The notes under the pieces were generated by a model, which saw nothing but the letters and a program-made list of their open reading frames with translations, did not search any database and was not told where the DNA came from. From positions 12,613,078 through 12,677,077 of the forward strand of contig BSYO01000011.1 of assembly GCA_033239525.1 (NCBI GenBank): a stretch of DNA of 64,000 nucleotides, read 5' to 3'. A program made the position numbers and the translations under genes. Within the stretch, counting starts at the first letter, position 1. Each line of letters starts with the position of its first letter. This DNA comes from Nepenthes gracilis. Taxonomy: Eukaryota > Streptophyta > Magnoliopsida > Caryophyllales > Nepenthaceae. Positions 49,954 to 60,117 of this stretch are shown piece by piece.

Positions 49954-50537
49954 TGATGGGTACAGTATAACCGGCCCAAGAAAAAACTGCTCAAAACCGC
50001 TTTGTCTTATTCAGGTGGTTGTTATAAGAAAAAATAACCACCTCCACATTTATAAGAAGGATCCTCATCCAAACAAATGAGGGAGGAGGAGAAAAAACGG
50101 AGGAAAACCGCAAGGCAAAACCTCCGAAAACCTCCAGAAAGGGAGGCCAGCCCTAGATTATGGCATGAGGCTAACCCTCCATCATCCCAGGTGGTAAAAA
50201 ACAACGGGTAGAGAGCCCATCCAAACAACCTCCCTCTCCCTCCAAGAGATTCCCTTCAAGGGACATCCCTTCAATGTTGAATACAACAAAACGCTTAACC
50301 CACCACATATACATCCTCCATTTATCTTTCTATATTCTTGGAAAGACTTCTGACTTGAGCGTCGGAGGATTTACGGTGGGAACAATTCCCGCCGACCTCT
50401 GACGTCTCGTTTTAGTTGTGTTGCGCAGGGTTCAGGTTTGAAATTATGGAGAGCGGATCCGCGTCAGATCGACCAGCAAGAAGATCCGATTTGCGGCCCT
50501 TAATCCGTAGGATAACCCGAATTTCTGGTACGCAACA
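49954..50537 (+). repeat. 5' LTR of element B
   Basis: TGATGGGTACAGTATAACCG to GGTACGCAACA, 584 bp, with the GACTTGAGCGTCGGAGG U5 motif at about 50352. A TTTATAAG box at about 50050 may serve as TATA. Confidence 0.9.
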
Positions 50538-50538
50538 T

Positions 50539-50556
50539 TGGCGCCGTCTGTGGGAA
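50539..50556 (+). other. Primer-binding site of element B
   Basis: TGGCGCCGTCTGTGGGAA one base after the LTR. Confidence 0.88.
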
Positions 50557-51015
50557 CCGGCAAAAAAGCCAGTTTTACCACTAAAAACCATAAAAACAAA
50601 ACTGCCACACTTAATGCTTCACTCTAGCAAGCTTTTCGACCAGAGAAATTAGACGACTTCCTAAACAAATGATTGCAGTACTCGCCTAGCCATTGGCGTG
50701 TTGACGCATGGGGGCTGGGGGCTACTTCCTATCTTCTGCGATTTCCCAGTAAGGAGAAATTGGAGAGCCAAGCCGAAGCCCAGTGGGGGCTACTTTCTTC
50801 AACCAGCCATACTGCAACTTCAAGAGAAAGAAATGAATAAAGCAGCCGGTCTAGAAAACATACAGGCATAATAATCTACTATACTGATATCTACTCTGCA
50901 TTGCTATCTCGCTGAAGCGATAATCCTAGCCTAAGGACGAAGGGGCTAGTCGGAAAAGGTAACGCTAGGGGCTTCTCCTCAACACCGGTCTCCAATATAA
51001 TAAAAAAAACAAAAA
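50557..51015. other. Element B leader
   Basis: No reading frame related to gag. GGGGGCTACTT occurs twice (about 50715 and 50785), apparently a small local duplication resembling the polypurine context. Confidence 0.5.
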
Positions 51016-51300
51016 GAGGTCGAATTCTAAACCTCGGTTACATCACTGAGCGACCCAAAGGAGGTCGAATTCTAAACCTCGGTTACATCACCGAGCGGCC
51101 CAAAGGAGGTCGAATTCTAAACCTCGGTTACATCACCGAGCGGCCCAAAAAGATGTCAAATTCTAAACCGCGGTTACATCACCAAGCGGCCCAAAGGAGG
51201 TCAAATTCTAAACCTCGATTACATCACCGAGCGGCCCAAAGGAGGTCAAATTCTAAACCTCGGTTACATCACCGAGTGGCTCAAAAGAGGCCAAATTTTG
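51016..51300. repeat. 45-bp hairpin tandem array of element B
   Basis: Units begin GAGGTCGAATTCTAAACCTC and end GGTTACATCACCGAGCGGCC-CAAAG, at 51016, 51061, 51106, 51151, 51197, 51242 and a partial at 51287. Each can fold CTCGGT/ACCGAG around TACATC, then the GCGGCCCA tail. The repeated SNSKPRLHH peptide it encodes is an artefact. Confidence 0.95.
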
Positions 51301-51394
51301 AAATTCAGATGTTCCAAAGAGGTAATTTGACAAAATCAAACAAACAGCGTCCCATCAGAAACATGCCGGGAGTTAAAAATTTTAAACCACCTGG

Positions 51395-51406
51395 CATGGG
51401 GGCTAG
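51395..51406 (+). other. Polypurine tract of element B
   Basis: CATGGGGGCTAG adjoining the 3' LTR start. Confidence 0.9.
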
Positions 51407-51907
51407 TGATGGGTACAGTATAACCGGCCCAGGAAAAAACTGCACAAAACTGCTTTGTCTTATCCAGGTGGTTGTAACGGGTAGTTTTTGACCGGTGATT
51501 ATTATAAGGAAAAATAACCACCTCCACATTTATAAGAAAGATCCTCATCCAAACAAAGGAGGGAGGAGGAGAAAAAATGGAAGAAAACCGCAAGGCAAAA
51601 CCTCCAAAAATCTCTAGAAAGGGAGGCCAGCCCTAGATTATGGCATGAGGCCAACCCTCCATCATCCCAGGTGGTAAAAAACAATGGTCAGAGAGCCCAT
51701 CCAAACGACCTCCCTCTCCCTCCAAGAGATTCCCTTCAAGGGACATCCCTTCAATGTTGAATACAACAAAACGCTCAACCCACCACATATACATCCTCCA
51801 TTTATCTTTCTATATTCTTGGAAAGACTTCTGACTTAAGCGTCGGAGGGTCTACGGTGGAAACAATTCCCGTCGACCTCTGACGTCTCGTTTTAGTTGTG
51901 TTGCGCA
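51407..51907 (+). repeat. 3' LTR of element B, truncated
   Basis: Matches the 5' LTR to GTTGTGTTGCGCA, then stops. The final 110 bp seen at 50428-50537 are missing and the sequence turns into ACCCGTTTATTGCAGCCCC. Confidence 0.9.
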
Positions 51908-52466
51908 ACCCGTTTATTGCAGCCCCTGCGATGCTTCAATGGTTGTTGGAATGAAAAATCCAACAACCACATTTTATATATAAAAAAATATTTTTTTTTT
52001 ATATATATATTTTTTGTATTTAATTTTTTTTAAAAAAAAAGGGTTTAATATTTTTTTTATTTTTATGATTTTTTTTAAAAAAACTGGAGCCATCAGATGA
52101 TAAATCTGATGGCTCCCATCAGTGTCGGAGGGGCAACAACACTGACAGTTACTATAATCAAAATTATTTAAAGGTTTTAGTGGATAGTGCCATTGTATCG
52201 CGCTGAATCACCACTGACGAAGGAAATCTAGGCAGTGGTAGAGAAGGACAAAGGGAGGAGAAAGAATAAAAGAAAAAAAGGAAAGGGAAAGAAAAAAGGA
52301 AAAGAAATGGTAAAAGAAAAATAAATGTGGGAGAGGAAGGTTGGGGAAGAAAATAATGTATGAGGAGAGAGATGGGGATTTATTATATTTACATATATTA
52401 TAAGATATAATTATATATATATATTATGTTAAATATATATTAGATTATATTAAATAATAATTTAGA

Positions 52467-52500
<34 letters not shown>

Positions 52501-52576
52501 TATATAATTGTCAAAACTTACTTTTTATGTTAATTGATTTGAATAATATTAAAAATTGTCAGATTGAGTTTGGTTG
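51908..52576. other. Foldback-rich spacer between elements B and C
   Basis: Two perfect hairpins: GGTTGTTGGA/TCCAACAACC at 51941-51968 (8-base loop) and GGAGCCATCAGAT/ATCTGATGGCTCC at 52086-52116 (GATAA loop). A purine-rich stretch (52220-52370) and an (AT)n tract (52467-52510) follow. This could be a small DNA transposon that broke the B LTR, but no ends or target duplication could be defined. Confidence 0.5.
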
Positions 52577-53529
52577 TGATGGGTACTGATGCTAAGGGCC
52601 CATAAAAGAGCGGCCCAAAAGTTGAACCCATATTCCGGGAGGCCCAAATGGTTAAAATAATTCGAGAGACTAAATACAGCCCCAAAATCCGATGACTCCT
52701 TAGACTCCCCATTGAAGTCCAAAAAGGGCTTAACGCTTATAGTCCTCAGACTAGGCAAAGCCAATAGACTTTGCCAAAGACGAGGACTATCTCTTCATCC
52801 CTGAATCGTCAGATCAGGGGGAAAAAAGCCCAAGGCGACCGAGCACACCAACTTAGACGTCTCACTGTTACCAAGAAGTACGCATTCCTTACAACACGCT
52901 GCCTCCACAGGGAATTATGGCGCTCAGAGCACACTCAATAATTACAGGACTGACATCACGTGCACAACGCGCCTAACATAGCACACCAAATTAGTAGAGT
53001 TGATGGCTGGCTTGCCAGTACACGCCAAATCAGTAGAGTTGATGGCTGGCTTTCCATCACACACCAGCACCACGTGTCCCCATTTCAAGAAAAGACCTTC
53101 CACTATAAATACTCATCCCAGCACCTTAGAGAAGGGGGAGAAAAAAGAAAAAGAAAAAGAAAAGCGGTGCAAGAGAGAAAACCAGATAAGAGAGTAGTGG
53201 ATAAGATTCCCCCGCTTTGTAATTCTATGTAGCCATTTATGTTGACACATTGATTGTTTGTAACTCGTTCTAAATATAGTTGAACCGTTTCGAACTCGGC
53301 GTCCCGTGGGTTTTTCCCTTTTATTAAAGGAGGAGTTTTCCACGTAAAATCGTCGTGCATCGTACCTCCTCCCTTTTTTCTTCCTGTCACGTCGTACTCA
53401 TTAAGCTTAATGCAAAACCACCAGATCACTAGTGTGTTGCACGATTCCGTCCGTCTGAGCGTACTGAAAGGAACCAAAAGGCAAACTCGAACTTTCGTCG
53501 TATGGCGGTCAGAACACAAGGATGCAACA
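52577..53529 (+). repeat. 5' LTR of element C (953 bp)
   Basis: TGATGGGTACTGATGC to AAGGATGCAACA. TATAAAT box at 53104-53110, followed about 150 bp on by GTTTGTAACTCG. Two direct copies of GCCAAATCAGTAGAGTTGAT-type sequence at about 52985-53050. Confidence 0.95.
53104..53110 (+). promoter_or_regulatory. TATA box in 5' LTR of element C
   Basis: TATAAAT in context CCACTATAAATACTCATCC; the 3' LTR has the same box at 62782-62788. Likely the sense-strand promoter of the element. Confidence 0.7.
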
Positions 53530-53530
53530 T

Positions 53531-53548
53531 TGGCGCCGTTTGTGGGAA
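53531..53548 (+). other. Primer-binding site of element C
   Basis: TGGCGCCGTTTGTGGGAA one base after the LTR. The first 10 bases would pair with a tRNA ending AACGGCGCCA, which I recall as tRNA-Asp; the remainder does not fit, so the primer identity is open. Confidence 0.85.
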
Positions 53549-53624
53549 GCAGCTGAAAGTCTGTTTTTCACACCTTCACAAGACGTTCAGAAATACTTTG
53601 ACAACCCCAACTCCGAAGTCCAGT

Positions 53625-55153
53625 ATGGTGAACACCAGGGCACAGGCGAGTGCGCCAGTTAGAGAGCTGGCCTCATGCGACGACAGCCCCGACCCCTGTG
53701 TTGGGGTAGAAAACCACCCTGACCCAGTCGTTAGAGCCTTGGTAGCCAAGATAGAAGGTATATCCAAGGCCTTCGAAACACTCTATTCCAAGATGGATGA
53801 GCGGGCGAAAGAAGCTCCTTCCAGAGCCTCCCAGGCAAGGACGTCCCGAAACGGGGGCAAGGGGAAAGATCGCCGGGACAGGCAGGCCGGCCAACACGAA
53901 AACCCGAGGACCTAGGTCGCTTCTAGCAGCAAGGCCCCTTGTGGACTAGAACGCCGCCTGAGTCCTCGGATTCGAGATGAGAGCCCGGAGAGGCGCAACT
54001 CCAGAACCCTCCGAAGTCACCACGAGCATAGCGCTCGGGAGGTAGTTCCACGGGATGGTCCCCCTAGGGGCTAGGGCAGCTCTCGAGCGGCGTACAGATC
54101 ATAAACCTTACGAGTTGAGACATTACCTTAACGAAAAGAAGGTAACGGTCCCACCCCGAGTGGAGGAAAGATTGAAAAGATATTGGAACCGTGTCTTCGG
54201 TGAAAGCAACCGGGGAGAGGCTAATGCGCTCCAATCCCCGTTCACAACAGAAATCAGGATAAGGACGCTCCCTCCCAAGTTCAAGATACCAAATCTGGAG
54301 GTCTATGACGGAAGTGTTGACTCGATGGACAATCTCAACCACTTCCGGGAACACTTAAGTCTCCAGGGTTTGGACGAAACGACCATGTGTCAATACTTTC
54401 CCTGACGTTAAAGGGGAACACAATAATATGGTTCTATGGGATGCTGGCAGACTCTATTCGCATCTTCAGCTATTTGGCGACAGCTTTTCTCTCGCAGTTT
54501 GCCTCTAGCTAAAGGGTGAAAAAGCAGCCCGGCCCCCTTCCCTGGGTGAAGCAGGATGCCAGGGAGAGCTTAAGGGGATTCCCGGCCCGTTTCGTAGCCG
54601 AGACTAGGCAAATCCCTAAATTGACCAACGAAGTAAAATTGAACGCTTTCCTGTCCTACCCTAGGGGAGGTGCCTTTTTCAAGCACCTCATCCATAAGGG
54701 TTCCCAAACTTTTGCGGAGGCCGAGACTATGGCCAAAGCATATATTGCAGCCGAAGAGGCCAACGACGCCAAATGACCAGAAAAGGACGAGAACCCCCAT
54801 CCAAGGGCGGTGGAGGGAAAGAGAAACGCCGGGGACTATTAGAGTCCCCGGACAATAAAGAAGCAGCATAAGTCTGAGCAGAACATTCGAAGAAAGCTGA
54901 GGCCTACGCACTTCACACTGTTGAATGACACCCGCACCAACGTACTGGTATAGATCCAGGAGGAAAAATTCTTGAAGTGGCCCAAGCCGCTAAAGAACCC
55001 GGGAGGTGGCGACCAGACAAAGTACTGCAACTATCACCGCTTTGAGGGCCACAACATGGAGGATTGTAGAACTCTACAGAAGGAAATAGAGGAACTAATC
55101 AGGAAGGGTCACCTCAACCGCTTCCTACAAAGATCCGGACAAGCTTCCGAATA
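53625..55153 (+). pseudogene. gag: Gag of element C, disrupted
   Basis: Starts MVNTRAQASAPV 77 bases after the primer-binding site and stops at 53913-53915. The conserved capsid-like core follows from about 54240: SPFTTEIRIRTLPPKFKIP, LEVYDGSVDSMDNLNHFREH, CQYFP. One base is lost at about 54404, after which LTLKGNTIIWFYGML and FAEAETMAKAYIAAEEAND continue in another frame. A zinc knuckle with C-x2-Y-H...H-x4-C remains at 55021-55060 (YCNYHRFEGHNMEDC). In life it would package element RNA into particles. Several stops make it non-functional. Confidence 0.9.
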
Positions 55154-55339
55154 ACGGGCGATGTTGAAACTGACCACCCCAAAAACAGTGGCTCTGCGGG
55201 GGCCATGAACATGATATCAACCCAGCCGGCCAGAGGAAACAGTAGGAGCTCACCGCTGCTAAGAAGCCAAGGACTGGACCTGGGGATGAAGTTATCTGTT
55301 TTAGTAATAAGGACATGGCTCATGTAACTTCCCTCACTC

Positions 55340-55760
55340 CGATCTTTTGGTGGTAACCATGCTCGTTTCAGACGAAGTAAATGACTACCGAATGAAATGA
55401 GTTTTTGTTGATAATGGAAGCTCTAGGAACTTGCTCTACCTGGATGCCTATTTCAAATTGGGACTCAAGAAAAGTCAAATGAGAACACCAGAAGAGCCAC
55501 TCTATGGGTTGAAAAATGAGCCAATACCTGTTTAGGGTATCGTCCAGTTGGAGGTAACCCTGGGGACGTATCCGAGAACAGCGTCCAAGGTCCTCACCTT
55601 TCTGGTTGTGGACCTTTCGTCTGTTTACAATGGCAATACTGGATGCTCTTGCTTGGCCACCTTCGATGCAGTAACTTCCATCCCACACTTAAAAGTAAAG
55701 TTTCTAACCCCGTATGGCGTGGGGGAAGTCCTCGGGGACCAGTCCACGGGATAGATGTGC
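55340..55760 (+). pseudogene. pol: Retropepsin domain of element C
   Basis: Active-site loop VFVDNGSSRNLLYL, where the catalytic triad is D-N-G (55410-55418) instead of D-T/S-G. Downstream TLGTYPRTASKVLTFLVVDL, then NGNTGCSCLATFDAVTS and PHLKVKFLTPYGVGEV match the flap and C-terminal part of Tat proteases. Stops at 55398 and within PV*GIVQLE break the frame. Confidence 0.85.
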
Positions 55761-55799
55761 TACTTGTCACAGACTACGCAGACGGCCCTTCCACAACCA

Positions 55800-56760
55800 A
55801 TGGAAGATCTCGACTTGAGGGACGAGGCCACGCTGCAACAGGCACAGCCTGGGGAGCCAACCGTTCAAGTCTCGTTAGATCTCGAGGATCCAGAGAAGTA
55901 TATTCATATAGGAAGCTCGCTGCTGGAGTCCGTCCAAGACCAACTCATCAACTTCCTGTGAGAGAACTCGGACGTGTTCGCCTGGTCGCCCAATGACATG
56001 CCAGGAATCTCTACTGAGACCATGGTCCACAAGCTGGGCATTGATCCTCTTCATAAACCCGTCAGGTAAAAACGCAGGAATTACTCCACGGAAAAGCCGG
56101 TGGCCATGCGCGAGGAGGTCAATAAGCTCTTAGATGCCGGGTTCGTCTGAGAAGTGCAATACCCGGACTGATTAGCCAATGTGGTCATGGTGAGGAAGAA
56201 CAGCAAGAAATGGAGAATGTGCGTAGACTTCACCGATCTCAATAAAGCGTTCCCCAAGGACAGCTTCCCACTGCCCAGAATTGACTAGCTCGTAGATTCG
56301 ACATCCGGCCACGAGCTCTTAAACTTCATGGACGCGTACTTAGGCTACAATTAGATTAAGATGAGTCCCAAGAATGAGGAGCACACGCCGTTCATGACGG
56401 ACCAAGGAATGTACTGTTACAAAGTAATGCCCTTTGGTCTCAAGAATATGGGCGCAACTTACCAGTGACTCGTAAACAAAATATTACAGGACCAGATAGG
56501 CAAGAACGTGGAGGTCTACGCTGATGACATGCTTGTCAAAAGCAGGGCGAGCGGTAACCACATAAAGGACTTTGCCGAGGCCTTCTACTTACTCAGAATC
56601 CACCGGATGAAGCTCAACCCGAGCAAGTGTACATTTGGCATAGTATCGGGAAAGTTCCTAGGTTACATCGTGTCGCATTGGGGGATCGAGGCTAACCTAG
56701 AGAAGATAAAGGCCATTCTTGACATGCGATCTCCCCGGACGGTGAAGGAGGTCTAGAAGC
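55800..56760 (+). pseudogene. pol: Reverse transcriptase of element C
   Basis: Reads VFAWSPNDMPGIS, MCVDFTDLNKAFPKDSFPLP, MDAYLGYN, MPFGLKNMGATYQ, VEVYADDMLVKS (catalytic Y-A-D-D at 56517-56528; the Tat norm is Y-V/I-D-D), MKLNPSKCTFGI and GKFLGYIVSHWGIEAN. The catalytic aspartates persist. At least five in-frame stops, several at positions where relatives have Gln or Arg, look like C-to-T or G-to-A decay. Confidence 0.93.
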
Positions 56761-57330
56761 TTACCGAGCGGGAGGCGGCCCTCTCCCTTTCCTGGCCAAG
56801 TCGGCCGAGAAGCACTTGCTATTTTTCAAGGCCCTAAGAGGAACAAAGACCCGAGACTTTCGGCGGAGTGACGACTGCGAGGATGCATTCCGAGGGCTCA
56901 AAAACTACCTGTCGAGCCCACCTCTTTTAGCTTCCCCCAACTGGGCGAGGAGCTATATCTGTATCTCTCCGTGTTCGACACGGCCTTGAGCTCGGCTCTG
57001 ATACAGGAACAACACAGGAGACAGCAGCCCGTGTACTATGTGAGCAAGACCCTAGTGGACGCGGAGACCAGGTATCCGCTCACGGAGAAGATCGTCTTGG
57101 CATTAGTTTATTCTGATCAAAAGCTTAGACCATATTTCCAGGCGCAAAGGTAGTAGTCCTGACCGACCAGCCGTTGAGGGCCATCTTGCAGAAGCCCTAG
57201 ATATCCGGACGACTGGTCAAATGGGCCATTAAATTAGGAAAATTTGATATCGAATTCCGCCCGAGGCCAACCTTAAAAGGTCAGGCCCTCACAGACTTCA
57301 TTGTTGAGACAACGACGCTAGCCAACGGTG
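56761..57330 (+). pseudogene. pol: First RNase H of element C
   Basis: Connection region with FLAKSAEKHLLFFKALRG, then the RNase H fold: LSSALIQEQHRRQQPVYYVS, KTLVDAETRYPLTEKIVLAL, VVLTDQPLRAILQKP, GRLVKWAIKLGKFDIEF. Frameshifts occur at about 56775, 56950 and 57150. It would degrade the RNA of RNA-DNA hybrids during replication. Confidence 0.88.
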
Positions 57331-57811
57331 ATGAAAGCTAGCTTGGCGCGGATGAGTTAAGCAAGGCCTCAACATGAACCCTGCACGTGGAGGGTTCCTC
57401 GATGAAGGATGGTTGTGGAGCTGGTATTATACTACACACGCCCGAGGGGTTGGAGATAAAATATTCGATAACCTTGGGGTTCTCGGCCACCAATAACGTC
57501 GTGGAGTATGAAGCCTTGCTAGTTGGATTTCGATTAGCTAAGGAGTGCTCGGCCAAAAACCTATTCATTTACAGCGACTCCGAGTTAGTCGTTAACCAAG
57601 TCCGCGGGAACTTCGAAATCAACAGCCCACAGCCCTTTATGTATCTCGCCAAAGTTAGAAGTGCAACCTCAGACTTCGAGGGAGTCGAGTTTATCCACAT
57701 TCTTAGGGAAGAAAACACCAAAGCCGATACACTAGCAAAGGCGGCGGCTTGGGAGATCCAAAACAAGTATGCTCGGGGGATGCGAGAAGTTCTAAAAAGA
57801 TCCAGTGGTTG
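57331..57811 (+). pseudogene. pol: Second (archaeal-type) RNase H of element C
   Basis: An additional RNase H between the first and integrase marks the Tat lineage. Reads HVEGSSMKDGCGAGIILHTP, SATNNVVEYEALLVGFRLAK, LFIYSDSELVVNQVRGNF and REENTKADTLAKAA. The first catalytic Asp (HVDGSS in relatives) is Glu here. The Glu of EYEALL, the Asp of YSDSELV and the terminal NTKADTLA motif remain. This is the longest clean pol frame in C (57387-57811). Confidence 0.9.
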
Positions 57812-57827
57812 AGAACCCGAGCCAGAG

Positions 57828-59085
57828 GTGATGCAAGTGTCAAATAGCAGCACCTGGATGACTCCCTACTTGAGGTACCTGTCTGATGGCACGTTGCCTG
57901 TGGACTCGAACGAGGCCAAGAGGGTAAAGAAGACTGCAGGATGGTATACAGTTATGGATGACCAATTGTATCGGCGAGGATTCTCAACCCCTTACTTAAG
58001 GTGCCTCACCATCGAGAAGGCCAAGTATGCACTGCAGGAGGTACACCTCAGAATATGCGAGTCCCACATTGGGGGAAAGAACATGGCCTTTAAGCTCATG
58101 AAGCAAGGATCTACTGGCCGACGATGAAGTACGATGCCATGGACTTTGTGCGCAAATGCAAAAACTGCCAACTCCATAGCAACATGAGTCATCGCCTCCA
58201 CACAGATCTCCGGGCACTGCAATCGCCGTGGCTGTTCGCCCAATGGGCTCAACATTCTCAGACCACTCCCGGTAGCGGCCAGACAGAGGAAGTTTCTGAT
58301 TATCGGAGTAGATTACTTCACCAAATGGGTGGAGGCAGCACCACTCGTCAAGATAACAGAACAAAATGCCACTGAGTTCCTCCGACAGAACATCGTGTGC
58401 AGATTTGGGATCCCGGAGTGTATTGTGACCGACAACGGGATGCAGTTCACTAGAAAATTGTTCACTAAGTACTGCGCCAGCCTAAAGATCAACTTGGTCT
58501 ACACGTCAGTAGTATACCTCCAGGCCAACGGGCAGGTGGAGGTCACAAACCACGCAATCTTGCATGGACTCAAGACTAAGTTGGAGTATTCCGGGGGCTC
58601 GTGGGTACACGAGTTGCTGTCTATTCTCTGATCATATAGGACGACTCCTAGGGAACCCACGAGAGAGATCCCCTTTAACCTCTGCTATGGGGTTAAAGCG
58701 GTCATCCCAATAGAGGTCAGCCTCCCAAGTCCGCGGGTAGGATGCTTTAGTTCGACCGACAACAGTCAGAAGGCTCCGAAAACCTCGACATGCTCGAGAA
58801 AGTCTGCGACCAAGCAAGGCTGAGGGTAACGGCATACCAGGAGCAGGTTGCCCTCTATTACAATAAGAAGATAAAGGCATGGCAGTTCGAGGTAGGGGAC
58901 CTGGTACTGAGAAGGTGGAGGCCACAGGGAAAAGCGCTGGCAGAAATAAGCTCTCCCTGAATTAGGAGGGGCCATTCTTGGTCTCTGCCATCCTTTGGGG
59001 TGAGGCCTACAAGTTGCACACCTAAGAGGGCAGGTTGGTACCCCGAACATGGAACGCCGCGTACCTTAGGAGATATTACCAATAA
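57828..59085 (+). pseudogene. pol: Integrase of element C
   Basis: HHCC zinc finger: EVHLRICESHIGG and CKNCQLH at about 58040-58170. In the catalytic core the first Asp is Asn (LNILRPLPVA at 58251; relatives have LDI). The second Asp (VTDNGMQF, 58431) and the Glu (NGQVEVTN, 58539) are present with 35 residues between them. The C-terminal region reads YYNKKIKAWQFEVGDLVLRR and fades at about 59085. There is no chromodomain. Frameshifts at about 58110 and 58250 and stops at 58629 and beyond. Confidence 0.92.
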
Positions 59086-59197
59086 TGAATGTTGCCTGCT
59101 GTCCCGATAACTTGCCAAACCTAGGCTGTCCCTAAGCCAAAGTGAAACGACCCTCTAACCCGTTTGAAAAAAAAAAGGAGAGAAGGGGAGAAAGAGG

Positions 59198-59663
59198 GGT
59201 CGTAATTGAAAACTCGACTTTGTCCGAGTGGCCCAAGAGGTCGTATTTAAAAACTCGGCTTTGTTCGAGCGGCCCAAGAGGTCATATTTGAAAACTCAGC
59301 TCCATCCGAGTGGCCCAGGAGGTCGTATGTAAAAACTCGGTTCCATCCGAACGGCCCAGGAGGTCTTATCTAAAAACTCGGTTCAATCCGAGCGGCCCAG
59401 AAGGTCGCATGTAAAAACTCGGTTCCATCCGACCGGCCTAGGAGGTCATATCTAAAAACTCGGTTCCATCCAAGTGGCCCCTGAGGTTGTATGTAAAAAC
59501 TCGGTTCCATCCAAGCGACCCATGAGGTCATATTTGAAGACTCGTTTCAATCCGAGAGGCCTAGGAGGTCGTATTTGAAAACTCGGTTCCATCAAAGTGG
59601 CCCAGGAGGTCGTATGTAAAAACTCGGTTCCGTCCGAGTGACCCAAGAGGTCATATGTCAAAA
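59198..59663. repeat. 41-bp hairpin tandem array of element C
   Basis: Eleven units plus a partial. The type unit is GGTCGTATGTAAAAACTCGG, TTCCATCCGAGCGGCCCAGG, A. Starts include 59198, 59321, 59362 and 59403. Most can fold CTCGG/CCGAG around TTCCAT, then G(C/T)GGCCCA. It lies between integrase and the 3' end of the antisense ORF. Confidence 0.95.
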
Positions 59664-59781
59664 AGCTCAGGCGTTAATCGGGCGCAAGGCTAACTTGTTT
59701 AGCGGCATGACGTGCCAGGACCAAACACTCCAAAAATCTGGGTGGGGGAGTCAAACGCTTCAGCTTAAAATAAGTTTCGAT

Positions 59782-59787
59782 TTTATT
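59782..59787 (-). terminator. Candidate polyadenylation signal of the antisense ORF
   Basis: Minus-strand AATAAA in ACATGAATAAAATCG, about 330 bases after the ORF stop at 60118. Confidence 0.45.
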
Positions 59788-60117
59788 CATGTACGCAGCA
59801 TATGAACAACGCCATAAAAAGAAAAGAAAAAAAGAGAGAGAGAGAAAGAGATAAGAAGAGCTCTACAGTAGCTAACTCTCGGAGGGACCTGGCTGAGGGG
59901 TGGTCCCGTGCTGCCCCTCTTCGCATGGTCGAGAAGCCTCTACATGGCCTGAACACCCCAGCTGCTCTAAAGGTTGAGGATCGCCCGATGGCCCAAGCCG
60001 TGAGGATCTGGGAAATGGCCTTCCTGCGATGCCATACAAGTCCTCTGGGCATGTAGCGCTAGCATTTCGAGGATCCAACACAACCGTAGGGAACCGCAGA
60101 TATAGCAACTGCATCAA

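Larger units (their letters stand above)
49954..51907 (+). mobile_element. Element B: compact non-autonomous Tat-like element
   Basis: 5' LTR 49954-50537 (584 bp), primer-binding site 50539, internal region only 869 bp with a 45-bp repeat array, polypurine tract 51395-51406, and 3' LTR 51407-51907 that is cut short. No gag or pol domain is present. The 5' LTR lacks about 28 bp (CGGGTAGTTTTTGACCGGTG region) present in the 3' LTR at 51478. The LTRs are otherwise very similar, suggesting a fairly recent insertion. Its enzymes would have to come from a relative. Confidence 0.88.

Noticed and set aside
59198..59663. 41-bp repeats considered as a CRISPR or satellite array
   Set aside because: No spacers; located at a fixed place between integrase and the antisense ORF of element C, so it is element-internal.
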